A program made the position numbers and the translations under genes. This document shows, one piece after another, positions 27,880 through 37,059 of a stretch of DNA of 51,714 nt (its first letter is position 1; each line of letters starts with the position of its first letter). The DNA is from Clostridiales bacterium (GTDB lineage: Bacteria > Bacillota > Clostridia > Lachnospirales > Lachnospiraceae): positions 1 through 51,714 of the forward strand of contig JAAYNV010000005.1 of the NCBI GenBank assembly GCA_012520645.1, read 5' to 3'. The notes beneath the pieces were generated by a model that searched no databases, was not told where the DNA came from, and saw nothing but the letters and a program-made list of their open reading frames with translations.

Positions 27880-28761
27880 TTACTTTCTTCCTCTTTGCAG
27901 AAGGCTTTCTAATTCCCCCACCGAAAATGTATACTTTGTATTACAGAAATCACAGTTGACTTCAATCTCTTTTCCGTCATCGATCATTTCCTGCAAATCC
28001 TTTTTTCCAATGCCCGCGAGCGCACGCTCCACTCTTTCTCTATCACAGTTACAATAATATTCCACAGGCATCGTATCCAGAATTTGCAGTCCCAGCTCTC
28101 CTAACAGAATTTCCAGAATCTGCTCCGGTGTATTGCCCGCCTCTAACATCGCTGTCACAGAGATAATCTCAGTCAGCTTTTTTTCAAGCGCTACAATCGT
28201 TTCTTCCGCAGCAAAGGGCATCAGCTGGATAATAAAACCGCCTGCCTGTTTGACGGTATTGTCCTTTTCCATCAGTACGCCCAATCCCACACAGGAAGGC
28301 ACCTGTTCAGAAGTTGCAAAATAATAAGTCAGATCTTCTGCAATCTCACCGGTCTGTAATACAGTCTGTCCAACATACGGCTCTTTTAATCCCATGTCCT
28401 TAATGACAGAAAGCATTCCCCTGCCAACTGCTCCGCCCACATCCAGCTTACCGAGTGCATTCGCAGGCAGAATGACCTGCGGCTCATAGGCATAGCCCTT
28501 GACTCTGCCCAGTGCGTCCGCCGTAACAGTCATGCCGCGCATCGGTCCGTCCCCTTTGACCTGTATAGTCAATATATCCTTTTCTCCCTTTAACATGCTG
28601 CCCATCATGGCGCCTGCGGTTAAAAGTCGTCCTAATGCCGCCGTCACAACCGGACTGGTATTGTGCTTTTCTCTTGCCGTCTCCACCGTTTCTCTTGTCG
28701 TTACCGCAAAAGCCCGAATCTGTGCATCCGCTGCCGTTGCCCGTACTAAATAATCTTTCAT
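27880..28761 (-). CDS. hslO: Redox-regulated chaperone Hsp33
   Basis: Holdase chaperone activated by oxidation of a zinc-binding cysteine cluster. Of 293 residues, the C-terminal cluster is intact: CNC at 237-239 and CDFC at 270-273. The N-terminal dimerisation domain contains TTAG-like segments (GRLLTAGAMMGSMLKGE). The ATG comes directly after the TAA stop of the methyltransferase gene, so translation is coupled. Confidence 0.97.
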   Translation of the reverse strand: MKDYLVRATAADAQIRAFAVTTRETVETAREKHNTSPVVTAALGRLLTAGAMMGSMLKGEKDILTIQVKGDGPMRGMTVTADALGRVKGYAYEPQVILPANALGKLDVGGAVGRGMLSVIKDMGLKEPYVGQTVLQTGEIAEDLTYYFATSEQVPSCVGLGVLMEKDNTVKQAGGFIIQLMPFAAEETIVALEKKLTEIISVTAMLEAGNTPEQILEILLGELGLQILDTMPVEYYCNCDRERVERALAGIGKKDLQEMIDDGKEIEVNCDFCNTKYTFSVGELESLLQRGRK

Positions 28762-29550
28762 TTATATGTCCTTTCTGCATTCCCGCGCTACCACATAGAT
28801 TCTCTCACTCTCCCCGGTGACCTCTCCATGTGTATCGGCGTCTGCCGCCATCACAAATTCCATGCCCGCCTCCTCCACTAACCGTTTCATCGTAGGAAGC
28901 GTATACCCACGCTGGAAATGGGTTTCCTCGAACCGTCTGAACAGACCGCTTTCTCCTCTGACAAAGACCGTCAGATCATATTCATTAATCTGCTCGTCTT
29001 CGTGATAATAGTTTTCCCAGATAAAGCTGCAGTCCTCCCGGTTTTCAGCAATGGTCGTATCACCAATCACTTTTTCGTATTTATAGACGGTATTAAAATC
29101 AAAAATAAAAATTCCGCCCGGATACAGGTAATTTTCCACAAGACGGAAGGTCTGAAGCAGTTCCTCTTCCTGTAACAGATAATTGAGCGAATCACAGACA
29201 CTTAAAACTGTTCCCACCGTACAATACAGTTCAAACTCCCTCATATCCTGCAGCAGATACAAAATATTATGGCCGCTCTTTTCCCGCTTTTCCATGGCAA
29301 TGGAAAGCATTTCCTGCGCATTGTCAATGCCCACCATATCATAACCCTTTTCTGCCAGAAGCTCTGTCAATGTTCCCGTACCACAGCCCAGATCCACGAC
29401 CAGTTTTCTCTCTGCAATAAGCTCCTCCTGCTCCGGCATGTCCGCTCCATATTTTTCCATTAAAACGGACAAATACTCCGCCCATTCCCGGTACGGAGTC
29501 TCATCCATGAATATATCATATACACCTGCAAAATCCGTATAAGCTTCCAT
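28762..29550 (-). CDS. SAM-dependent methyltransferase
   Basis: A 262-residue class I methyltransferase. Motif I is LGCGTGTLTELLAEKGYD (about 50-70) followed by GIDNAQEMLSIA; the N terminus YTDFAGVYDIFMDETPYREW is typical of the small-molecule or protein methyltransferases found beside hslO or rsfS in Clostridia. Substrate unknown. The ATG at 29550 is preferred over two GTG codons just upstream; none has a strong ribosome site. The gene runs directly into hslO. Confidence 0.88.
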   Translation of the reverse strand: MEAYTDFAGVYDIFMDETPYREWAEYLSVLMEKYGADMPEQEELIAERKLVVDLGCGTGTLTELLAEKGYDMVGIDNAQEMLSIAMEKREKSGHNILYLLQDMREFELYCTVGTVLSVCDSLNYLLQEEELLQTFRLVENYLYPGGIFIFDFNTVYKYEKVIGDTTIAENREDCSFIWENYYHEDEQINEYDLTVFVRGESGLFRRFEETHFQRGYTLPTMKRLVEEAGMEFVMAADADTHGEVTGESERIYVVARECRKDI

Positions 29551-29629
29551 CTCTATCACCACGCACTTTCTACAAACACAGAACTTCCCAGACAGATAAC
29601 CAGTCTGCCTGAGAAGTTTCTGCCATTCC

Positions 29630-30475
29630 CTATTTGCCCAGCTTCATTGCCACAAAAAAGCCTGCCGCAAAGGCAATGACACTGCATATTACAGAAAATA
29701 CGGTAATGGTTCCAACCGAGCTCATCAAAAGAATGCCGATCGGAGAAGCCACAATCAATCCGATGATCGCCCAGTAAGCATATATCGGAAATTTTTCAAA
29801 AATAATTTCAATCAGTTTTGCGATTGCAAAAATACCGACTATCACACCGATACCAAACGGCATCAGAACTCCTACACCATGCAGGATTCCGTCCATATCA
29901 AATGCAATCAGTGATTTAATAAAGTCATTAATCGTTGCAAGGATCGGATTATAATAACCAAGCAGCAGTAAGATCATGGAACCGCTGACACCAGGAATAA
30001 TCATGGTAGCCGACGCAATGATTCCGATAAAGAAAAGCTTGACAACCGAAATCAGAGTTAAGGATAAATCCGCTACATTTCCCTCTGTCTCGCCTAATGC
30101 TGCCATCCCGACTACTAACGCAAAAAATGCCAGGCAGGCAATGATATGACCGGCACTTACCCTGGTTCCCTTCACTTTTTTACCGATTGCCGGAAGTCCC
30201 CCGACAATCAGACCGATAAAAAGGAGATTGGTCGGAAGCGGATAGTTGGCAAACAAAAACTCAATTACAAAGGACAATCCAACCAGCGCAATACCCGCTC
30301 CGATAAAAATCGGCAGTAAAAACTTCAGACTCTTTTTAAATTCCGAAAAAAGATGCGTTACACAGTGAATGAGTGTATCATAAATGCCCATGGAAACTGC
30401 CATTGTTCCTCCACTGACACCCGGAATGATATTGGCAACGCCGATTACCATTCCCTTTAAAATATTTTTGATCAT
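29630..30475 (-). CDS. popT: DUF368 polyprenyl-phosphate transporter (PopT type)
   Basis: A 281-residue protein with about eight membrane spans. The tandem inverted motif of the family is present twice: ANIIPGVSGGTMA near residue 14 and MIIPGVSGSMILLLLGYY near 157. DUF368 proteins were reported to return undecaprenyl phosphate across the membrane for reuse in peptidoglycan and teichoic acid synthesis. It lies downstream of hisC (52 bases) and upstream of the methyltransferase gene. The name is given by family; specificity is not proven here. Confidence 0.88.
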   Translation of the reverse strand: MIKNILKGMVIGVANIIPGVSGGTMAVSMGIYDTLIHCVTHLFSEFKKSLKFLLPIFIGAGIALVGLSFVIEFLFANYPLPTNLLFIGLIVGGLPAIGKKVKGTRVSAGHIIACLAFFALVVGMAALGETEGNVADLSLTLISVVKLFFIGIIASATMIIPGVSGSMILLLLGYYNPILATINDFIKSLIAFDMDGILHGVGVLMPFGIGVIVGIFAIAKLIEIIFEKFPIYAYWAIIGLIVASPIGILLMSSVGTITVFSVICSVIAFAAGFFVAMKLGK

Positions 30476-30527
30476 TTTTATACCTCTGTCTTTCTATTTT
30501 TCTATTTCTATGCACTGCGGTCAGTCA

Positions 30528-31580
30528 TTATTTCAGATAATCCCTCAAAAAGGCAAGTACCGTATCCATCTCCTCGTCGGTCCCGATGGAAATGCGCAGA
30601 TAATTGTCAATCTCCGGCTTGTTAAAATGACGGACATAAATATCCCGCACCTTTAATGCCTCATAAATATCCTTTGCAGACCGGCTCTTATGCGTGGCAA
30701 AAATAAAGTTCGTATAAGAATCCGGGAACGTAAAGCCCAATTCTTTTAACTCCTTCTTTACCCGCTCTCTGGTGGCGATCACTTTCCGGAGTGTCTCCTT
30801 AAAGTACGCATCATTCCGTACTGCCTCCACACCACAAAGGATGGACGGAAGATTCATCGTATAAGAGTTAAAAGAAAACTTTACATCACTCAGATACTTG
30901 ATGAGCTTCTCATTTCCAATCGCAAAACCGATGCGCATGCCCGCCATCGCCCTGGACTTGGAAAAAGTCCGTACAATCAGCAGATTATCATACTTATTCA
31001 GAAGCGGCAATGCACTTTGACCGCCGAAATCGACATATGCCTCATCCACCATAACGACCACATCCGGATTTGACGCAATGATCTCCTCTACCACCGATAA
31101 ATCCTCAAATACGCCGGTCGGTGCATTCGGGTTTGGAAAAATAATGCCGCCGTTTGGTCTCTTATAATCCTCTGCATGAATTCTGAAATCCGCATGCAAA
31201 GGAATCATCTCATAAGGAATCCGATAAAGCTCCGCCCATACATCATAAAAGGAATATGTAATATCCGGAAACAGAATCGGCTTATCCCCATGAAAAAAGG
31301 TTAAAAATGACATAGAAATGACATCATCCGAGCCAACTCCCACAAACACCTGCTTCTCACTTACCCCATAATAGTCCGCAAGCGCCTTTGCAAGCGGTGC
31401 TGCCGTCGTATCCGGGTAGAGTCTGTACTTCGAAATATCCGTCTCCGCCAATACCTTCTGTACTCCCGGCGCCGGCGGATAGGGACATTCGTTTGTATTG
31501 ATCTTTATCATACCTGCCTTATTCGGCTGATCGCCCGGTGTATATGGAACGACCTTTCTGACATTGTTCTCCCAGCTCAT
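30528..31580 (-). CDS. hisC: Histidinol-phosphate aminotransferase
   Basis: PLP enzyme of histidine synthesis, class II fold, 350 residues. Signatures: IKINTNECPYPPAPGV at the N terminus, GVGSDDVIS, VDEAYVDFGGQS, and the PLP lysine in RTFSKSRAMAGMRIGF near residue 213. Other his genes are not in the window, so an aromatic aminotransferase role is also possible. It appears to head the hisC-popT group. Confidence 0.93.
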   Translation of the reverse strand: MSWENNVRKVVPYTPGDQPNKAGMIKINTNECPYPPAPGVQKVLAETDISKYRLYPDTTAAPLAKALADYYGVSEKQVFVGVGSDDVISMSFLTFFHGDKPILFPDITYSFYDVWAELYRIPYEMIPLHADFRIHAEDYKRPNGGIIFPNPNAPTGVFEDLSVVEEIIASNPDVVVMVDEAYVDFGGQSALPLLNKYDNLLIVRTFSKSRAMAGMRIGFAIGNEKLIKYLSDVKFSFNSYTMNLPSILCGVEAVRNDAYFKETLRKVIATRERVKKELKELGFTFPDSYTNFIFATHKSRSAKDIYEALKVRDIYVRHFNKPEIDNYLRISIGTDEEMDTVLAFLRDYLK

Positions 31581-31691
31581 ATTGAAAACGTCCTTTCTTT
31601 GTCCTCGATGAAGTTATGTTACAATTCAGCTTTCTCTCCCGTGAAATCCCGTTTCACTTTATCAAAGCTACTTTACCAGAGTTTTCCGGCA

Positions 31692-31742
31692 AATGCAACG
31701 TCTGACGCGCTAATATTTCTTAGCAGCCTTTCTTAGCAGTTT
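31692..31742. repeat. Dispersed intergenic repeat, copy 2
   Basis: Second copy of the element at 2265-2317, between the ends of hisC's leader and the acyltransferase gene. It also carries a short internal tandem, CTGCTAAGAAA twice on the minus strand. Confidence 0.4.
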
Positions 31743-31747
31743 GCTAC

Positions 31748-32863
31748 TCAGGATAAAATCCGTGCGATCATATTCTTCATAAGCCGGTCATACCCTGTCA
31801 CCTTCTTCAATCCTTCGATTGCCACGGAAACAGCAAGGCTTATACCAAGAAGCACTGCCAGAATCAAAAGCCAGTGTCCAAAGGAATAGATAAAGCTTCG
31901 GAAGTAATAGTAGTAAATAAACGTATGTACCAGGAAAATATTCATGGAATACTTTCCGAGTAAGGCAAGCAGACGACTCACCCCCGGAATCCTGCCGATA
32001 AACGTGAAGAAACAAAATGCCGCCCATATGGTTCCTGCTGCAAAATTAAAATTGGATACCGGCACAACATAAGGCAGTTTAACTAAAAGTACAAATCCAC
32101 CCAGACAGATAAGCAGCTTAAACAGCACGATCTCCGGCCGGCCTTCTCCGGCATTTCGCCACTTTTCCAGAAGGTCATGCTCTTTTGTATAGATACCCAG
32201 TGCCAGTGTAAAAGCACAAATACCAAGATATCTGCCGTCCCATCCCATCGCTATCGGAAGGACAAAAGCACCGCCCGGAAATAAAATGCCGAACCGCTCA
32301 TACACCGCATAGAAAAACGGATACATAAGCAGGATCACATAGGCAAAGGACATATACCACCAGGTCACATTCATCGTGGGGGTCTGGAAGAAATCTGCCA
32401 GTCCAAACGCATCCAGAACCGCATAGCCGAAAAAGCTCTGCCCCTCCCTGCTATAAATAAGCATAAAATCCTGTTTCATGAAAACCGCCAGTATAACCGA
32501 TAAAAAGTAGACCGGAAGAAAAGAAAACAGAAGGGTAAGCACCCGCTTGCCGATCATCGAAGGCATCATTGCCCACTTTTCTTCCCGGCTTTTTCCTTTC
32601 AGTTTTGCGGTCATGCCGTAATAGGTCAGAAAGGTAAAGCCTGCCATCACATATTTAAAGGACTGCACCAGCACAATGACCTGATGTTCTCCAAACGGTG
32701 CAAAATCCACCGCGCAGCCCGCCAATGTCGCCTCATCATAAAACAGGTGATGTGCCAGCATGCAGATAATAAAAAATCCCTTTAAAATATTGGATTGATG
32801 CGTATCAAAGAAAACACTCGCTTGTGTACTTTTGTTCTGTTGTGTCCTGGTCTTTAATCCCAT
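31748..32863 (-). CDS. Membrane acyltransferase (family 3)
   Basis: A 371-residue polytopic protein with about ten spans. The N-terminal ILKGFFIICMLAHHLF has the basic residue and the His pair of acyltransferase-3 enzymes, which move acetyl or succinyl groups from the cytoplasm onto surface glycans. MNVTWWYMSFAYVILLMYP matches the family's fifth helix. The ATG at 32863 overlaps the end of the CotH gene, with AAAAGGAG upstream inside it, so the two are coupled. It is the last gene of the GT-C/CotH/acyltransferase cassette. Confidence 0.85.
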   Translation of the reverse strand: MGLKTRTQQNKSTQASVFFDTHQSNILKGFFIICMLAHHLFYDEATLAGCAVDFAPFGEHQVIVLVQSFKYVMAGFTFLTYYGMTAKLKGKSREEKWAMMPSMIGKRVLTLLFSFLPVYFLSVILAVFMKQDFMLIYSREGQSFFGYAVLDAFGLADFFQTPTMNVTWWYMSFAYVILLMYPFFYAVYERFGILFPGGAFVLPIAMGWDGRYLGICAFTLALGIYTKEHDLLEKWRNAGEGRPEIVLFKLLICLGGFVLLVKLPYVVPVSNFNFAAGTIWAAFCFFTFIGRIPGVSRLLALLGKYSMNIFLVHTFIYYYYFRSFIYSFGHWLLILAVLLGISLAVSVAIEGLKKVTGYDRLMKNMIARILS

Positions 32864-34470
32864 CCGTCGTCCCACTCTCCTTTTCCTAACTGTTCCATGT
32901 ATTCATCCAGATAGACAAATCGTTTGCTGATGTAATTTTCAATATATTCCGTATCCGAAGCATACTTTGCCTCAGGCCATCGGTTGCGTTCCCGTTCCAT
33001 CACCGGACTGTGCCATAAAAGCTCGTCATAGCTTTTTACCCGCGCAAGCATTTTTTCTTCGGTAATGATATCCTTTCTAAGCTCCTGCCACCGTGCTTTC
33101 GTCTGTGCGGTAAATGCTTCATCTCCCGCCCAAAACATGCGGCTGACAATCGGGAAATCCATGATTTTCGTATACTGCTTCTCATTTCTTCCCCACATGA
33201 AAATATCCTCTCCGGTATAGCCTACCCCCCAGGACATATCCATATCCCATGGTGTTATTAAAATCTTCTTATTGTGCTTTGCATCCTCAATAGAAAGATA
33301 GAGATTTTTCAGTTCATTGTCATCCAGTCCCGAAGCAAGGAAAAACAGCCAGTAATCGATATGGTCATCCACTACCATATAATCCCGCATCTGCTCCAGA
33401 TACTCCTCATCCGAAGCATAATAGGCAAGGTGCATATACTGTCCGACCGTCTCCCACAAATCCGCACTCTTCCACGAAGCATATTTTAGTTCCAGACACT
33501 TGCAACTCTCCTCATCCGCAGCTGCCGCAATATCCTCTAACGTCGGCGCGTCGAAGTTCACGGTCTTAAACAGCAGATCCTGCCGGTCCGGCGATTTGTC
33601 ACTCCAGAAGTTCCTGCGGTCCACTGCAGTTCCCATACCATAAAGTCCCACGTATTCTCCATTCAAAAAGACCTCACAGTACTCCATCTGCAATCCGTTT
33701 CCGGCATCCGCGTAGGTACTGTTTTCTACAATATCATCCCACAGATCACGGCTTAACTTTTCCCGCATCTTACTCTCATCGCCATAAAACGAATACAGAA
33801 TCCACTCCCGTCCGGGGCGCATATTAAAAAAAGGATAACTCTTTTCCGTCAGAAAGGACGGTGCATTTTTCACCTTCACCCGGTAGCTTTTCTTCGGAAT
33901 CCACTGGCTTGACGCACCACGGGTGTGCATTTCCACACTCACCTGATCCACAAAACCTACGGAGGATTTCTCATCAAATACAGTCATCGTAACGTCTGTA
34001 TATTCCCCGTCCGTAATCTCCTCCCCACTTTGCAGCACCAGTACCGGAAGCTCTGCCTCCCAAAAAGAAAATTCCGTATAACAGTCCTCCGTATACGCAA
34101 CAAGCTTCTCGCCCTCTTTGGTCTGCACCCTGCCAAGCAAAATATCGTTACCCGCCGTCTCACACGCAATCTCCCGCTCCTTCATCCGCTCAAAGCGCAT
34201 AAAGGTATTGGTCAGTCCGTCATACGGAAGCGCTTCTTCCTCCCAGACAAGCCGTATGTTAAGCGCTTCTGAACCGCTTTTCTCCTGACGCTCTGCCCGA
34301 ATCTGTGCATATTCCGGTTCCGTCATCTGTTTTATATTTTTCCACTTCTTCTCTGCCTGTCCATCCATCCCCTGCGGAAGGAACCAGAGTATTCCCGCCA
34401 TCATGATTCCGGCTGTCAGGATCACCCATTTGATCCATTTCTTATTCATTCTTTTCTTAATCCCTTCCAT
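32854..34470 (-). CDS. Membrane-anchored CotH kinase-like protein
   Basis: A 538-residue protein with one N-terminal span (about residues 12-32, WVILTAGIMMAGILWFLP) and an extracytoplasmic CotH domain (about 180-480). Family motifs: VEMHTRGASSQWIPKKSYRV, REWILYSFYGDESKMREKL, EVFLNGEYVGLYGMGTAVDR and ITPWDMDMSWG with the metal-binding Asp residues. CotH proteins are atypical protein kinases of spore coats and surface proteins. The start at 34470 overlaps the stop of the preceding gene by 14 bases; ATG at 34449 is an alternative. It lies in the middle of a coupled three-gene cassette. Confidence 0.88.
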   Translation of the reverse strand: MEGIKKRMNKKWIKWVILTAGIMMAGILWFLPQGMDGQAEKKWKNIKQMTEPEYAQIRAERQEKSGSEALNIRLVWEEEALPYDGLTNTFMRFERMKEREIACETAGNDILLGRVQTKEGEKLVAYTEDCYTEFSFWEAELPVLVLQSGEEITDGEYTDVTMTVFDEKSSVGFVDQVSVEMHTRGASSQWIPKKSYRVKVKNAPSFLTEKSYPFFNMRPGREWILYSFYGDESKMREKLSRDLWDDIVENSTYADAGNGLQMEYCEVFLNGEYVGLYGMGTAVDRRNFWSDKSPDRQDLLFKTVNFDAPTLEDIAAAADEESCKCLELKYASWKSADLWETVGQYMHLAYYASDEEYLEQMRDYMVVDDHIDYWLFFLASGLDDNELKNLYLSIEDAKHNKKILITPWDMDMSWGVGYTGEDIFMWGRNEKQYTKIMDFPIVSRMFWAGDEAFTAQTKARWQELRKDIITEEKMLARVKSYDELLWHSPVMERERNRWPEAKYASDTEYIENYISKRFVYLDEYMEQLGKGEWDDGWD

Positions 34471-36277
34471 GGTTTTGCATTTCCACCGTATAGACAATAA
34501 ACTGATCGTTGTTCCTGCCAAACCGTCCCGCTTCTTTTAACACCGCCCCCTCATACCTGGAGGCAAAGTAATGTTCCAGATATTCGGTCGGACAGCGTTC
34601 TTCATTTTCTACGATCACTCTTGCCCTGCCTTCCAAAATAGCACTTTCCACATCCGATACACCCGCAAGCGAAAGCTTATTTAAAAATACAGGACTGTCC
34701 GACAGCCAGCCGCCAAACACAATATAATGCTCGAACCGGTTCCCGTTCCGATCAAAAATATTTTCCGTATCATTCGTGATGGATTTGGTGTCCACAAAAT
34801 AAAAATATTCTCCATTTGCCTCACAATAATCCTTCAGATCCTGAAGATCCTGACTCTCGGAAATCCTCCATGTATTTTCCGTATAGACATGTTTCAGCCG
34901 TACATATCCAAAGGCTGCAAGAATCAAAAAGTATCCACATGCCAAAAGAACCGGAAGGTATTTTTTCCACATGCTGCTGCCAAAAGCTTCAGACGCATCT
35001 TTCTCCTTCCGCCCCAGAACCTCACGGCATAAAATAACTGCCAGCACACCCGTCTCCGCTAAAAGCAGCGATTGGGTAATCCGCATCGGATATCTGCCCT
35101 CGTAAACCACATACATCCAGGAAAACATCCTGCCAATAAACAGCGCCCCCAGCGAAACCAGGGCTTCAAAACGCCTGTAAAAAACAGCTCCTGTAATAAC
35201 CAGCACATACAGGCTGACCACCACAAGATTAAACGGTCTGTCCGTATCCGAAAAGGTCCGTGCCGCAATTTCTTTTAAAGCATATACCGCTCTTTCTCCA
35301 AAAGAACCGCTCTCCCGGTGCAGACGGTTCGAACGCTCCGCTAACTTCACCATGGCAGCTGAATCAATCCCACTGTCCACCGAAAGCAGATAAGCATCCC
35401 TTGCTCCCACATATGCCTCCTTTGAAATACCAAGCTCCTCATACAAATCCCTATTTTCTTCATAATCCGGCCATTCATAATAATCATACAGCACGGTTGC
35501 ATGATCATTATAAAGAATATAATCCTGCCAGCCCTCACTGCCATATGCTGCAAGGTAGCTGAAAAATGCCGCTGCCACACCTGCCGCACAGAGTACTGCC
35601 ATTCCACCCAGCTTACAGATGCTTCCTGCCGTTTTTTCCCGATAGCATAAAAATGCCCTTCTGAGCCAGAGCATGCCCGCAATCGGAATCAGCATCAAGA
35701 GCACATTGCGCCGCACGTTAAAGGACAAAAAGACAAACACTGCTGTCACGCTCTGATCCTTCAGATATGCTTTCACACTCTGATTCACATCCGAAGTCAT
35801 AAACCAGACCAATGCCGCTGCCCCAAGCACAGCTGCCGTCACGGTAAACTGCATGCTTGCCACATGATAAAAACCACAGGCGGCAAACAGAAGCATTCCA
35901 AGAAGAAAGCCCTGTATGCTCTGCCAGTCCGGGCGTATTTTCCTCCCCCCCGCCACACGGTATACCATAGCGCCCCAGCTCACTGCATGGAACAGAAAGA
36001 AACAGATTCCATACCACGGTATCTGCGCATGTACCTTATAAAGTGCAGCAAGGACCATACAGAGCGGATATTCCATATAGACAGTATGCGCATCCGGCAC
36101 CCCCAGATACGCTCCCGATAAAATATTTTTCATAAAAAGGTCATCATTTACCGTATAGATAAACGGCACCTTAAAGGACAGCATTCCTGACACTGCCGCA
36201 ATAATCAAAATAAAAACCACCAGCAAAAACTGCGTGTTTCTGTATCCCTTATGATTCCAGCTTTTTTTGTTTTCCAA
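34457..36277 (-). CDS. Polytopic GT-C-like membrane protein
   Basis: A 606-residue protein with about eleven spans over residues 18-440 and a C-terminal soluble region (about 460-606). The first outer loop carries NDDLFMKNI (Asp pair near residue 41), the acidic motif expected of GT-C glycosyltransferases. The rest is without clear family match. It starts with TTG at 36277 behind GGGAG, uncommon in this window. It leads the cassette with CotH and the acyltransferase, so it probably acts in making or modifying a surface glycan; this role is inferred. Confidence 0.75.
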   Translation of the reverse strand: MENKKSWNHKGYRNTQFLLVVFILIIAAVSGMLSFKVPFIYTVNDDLFMKNILSGAYLGVPDAHTVYMEYPLCMVLAALYKVHAQIPWYGICFFLFHAVSWGAMVYRVAGGRKIRPDWQSIQGFLLGMLLFAACGFYHVASMQFTVTAAVLGAAALVWFMTSDVNQSVKAYLKDQSVTAVFVFLSFNVRRNVLLMLIPIAGMLWLRRAFLCYREKTAGSICKLGGMAVLCAAGVAAAFFSYLAAYGSEGWQDYILYNDHATVLYDYYEWPDYEENRDLYEELGISKEAYVGARDAYLLSVDSGIDSAAMVKLAERSNRLHRESGSFGERAVYALKEIAARTFSDTDRPFNLVVVSLYVLVITGAVFYRRFEALVSLGALFIGRMFSWMYVVYEGRYPMRITQSLLLAETGVLAVILCREVLGRKEKDASEAFGSSMWKKYLPVLLACGYFLILAAFGYVRLKHVYTENTWRISESQDLQDLKDYCEANGEYFYFVDTKSITNDTENIFDRNGNRFEHYIVFGGWLSDSPVFLNKLSLAGVSDVESAILEGRARVIVENEERCPTEYLEHYFASRYEGAVLKEAGRFGRNNDQFIVYTVEMQNHGRD

Positions 36278-36327
36278 CTTCTTACTCCCGCCTTATTTTC
36301 TATTCGAATCAACAGCCTACGGGAATT

Positions 36328-36356
36328 ATTATACCCGCTCCACTGTTGGAAGTCTA
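36328..36356 (-). promoter_or_regulatory. Promoter of the GT-C/CotH/acyltransferase cassette
   Basis: TAGACT (36351-36356) and perfect TATAAT (36328-36333), 17-base spacer, about 50 bases upstream of the TTG start. Confidence 0.65.
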
Positions 36357-36374
36357 TTAGAAATCCAAAGGAAG

Positions 36375-36420
36375 CAAAAAAGAGCTGATAAACTGTGATA
36401 CTCACAAATTCATCAGCTCT
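36375..36420 (-). terminator. Terminator of the RNHCP-type gene
   Basis: AGAGCTGAT pairs with ATCAGCTCT, an inner TGTGA pairs with TCACA, and TTTTTT follows on the minus strand. Confidence 0.85.
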
Positions 36421-36445
36421 GTGTTTCAGCATCTGACTCCCGTTG

Positions 36446-36736
36446 TTACTTGATCCTTCCTTCTCCACCCATTAATGCCGTCATTTCTTCCAGGCGCTCA
36501 ATAGGAAACGGTGGTGAACAAAGCGGTTTCATGGCAATGCTCATCAGCTTCATAGGATTATCATCTGCGGCTATCCTGTTTGATGATAATTTGCCGCAGT
36601 GACGACAGCGGTGGTCGCTTCCTGCCCCGGCAGGAACCACCGGACGCCCGCAAACCTTACAGGTAAAGCTGTCATTGCAGGCATGTGTTTTGTAATAACC
36701 TTTTTCGTATTGTTTCCGTTTATTTTCACGGTTCAT
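36446..36736 (-). CDS. RNHCP-family zinc protein with internal deletion
   Basis: A 96-residue protein that matches the two ends of the RNHCP family: FTCKVCGRPVVPAGAGSDHR at the N-terminal side and CRHCGKLSSNRIAADDNPMK after it, followed by the usual IAMKPLC-PPFP tail. From memory, family members have about 40 more residues between these blocks, including the RNHCP motif that names them. Here HR joins directly to CRHCG, in frame, with no stop. The remaining Cys pairs (CKVC, CRHC) could still bind zinc as a short ribbon. ATG follows GGAGGAAAATAAA. Function of the family is unknown. Confidence 0.75.
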   Translation of the reverse strand: MNRENKRKQYEKGYYKTHACNDSFTCKVCGRPVVPAGAGSDHRCRHCGKLSSNRIAADDNPMKLMSIAMKPLCSPPFPIERLEEMTALMGGEGRIK

Positions 36737-37030
36737 TTTATTTTCCTCCGAAAGATATGATTCTGTCTTTGGGGAGGAATGGCTGAGAGTTTCTCACCGA
36801 CCTCCCGGTCAGCGCACACTCTCCTTTAATAAATCATTAAATTTCAAAAAGCAGTTCTCCTTCTTCTTTCATTCAGCCAGTCAGCTCTCAGACAAAGATC
36901 ACGGGACAGATCATCTTCTCAATTTCCACAGCCTAAAAGCGTACAGCTAAAAACACAATATTATTTTACCAGATGGATATATAAAATTCCAGCCTTTCTG
37001 CTGTGACAGGCAGGATTTCACCGGAAATTA
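36737..37030. other. Intergenic region with a structured leader and no gene
   Basis: Between the divergent RNHCP-type and deacetylase genes. The part next to the RNHCP-type gene contains a dyad at 36785-36823 (GAGAGT/ACTCTC enclosing TGACC-GGGA-GGTCG on the minus strand). No open frame with a ribosome site, tRNA or repeat was seen in the rest. Confidence 0.4.
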
Positions 37031-37059
37031 TCATGTGCTCTGCTTCCCGGTCATACAAT
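37031..37059 (+). promoter_or_regulatory. Possible sigma-E promoter of the PdaB-like gene
   Basis: TCATGTG and CATACAAT separated by 14 bases, similar to the sporulation sigma-E pattern (KCATATT-N14-CATACAAT). It lies 30 bases upstream of the start codon. No good sigma-A promoter is visible here. Confidence 0.4.

Noticed and set aside
29575-29628. Terminator between popT and the methyltransferase gene
   Set aside because: The stem AACTTC...GAAGTT with CAGAC/GTCTG is bulged and has no T-run, so it was not listed.
36781-36830. TPP riboswitch suggested by CTGAGA
   Set aside because: The motif is on the plus strand away from the gene it would control, and the conserved second half of the TPP element is absent.
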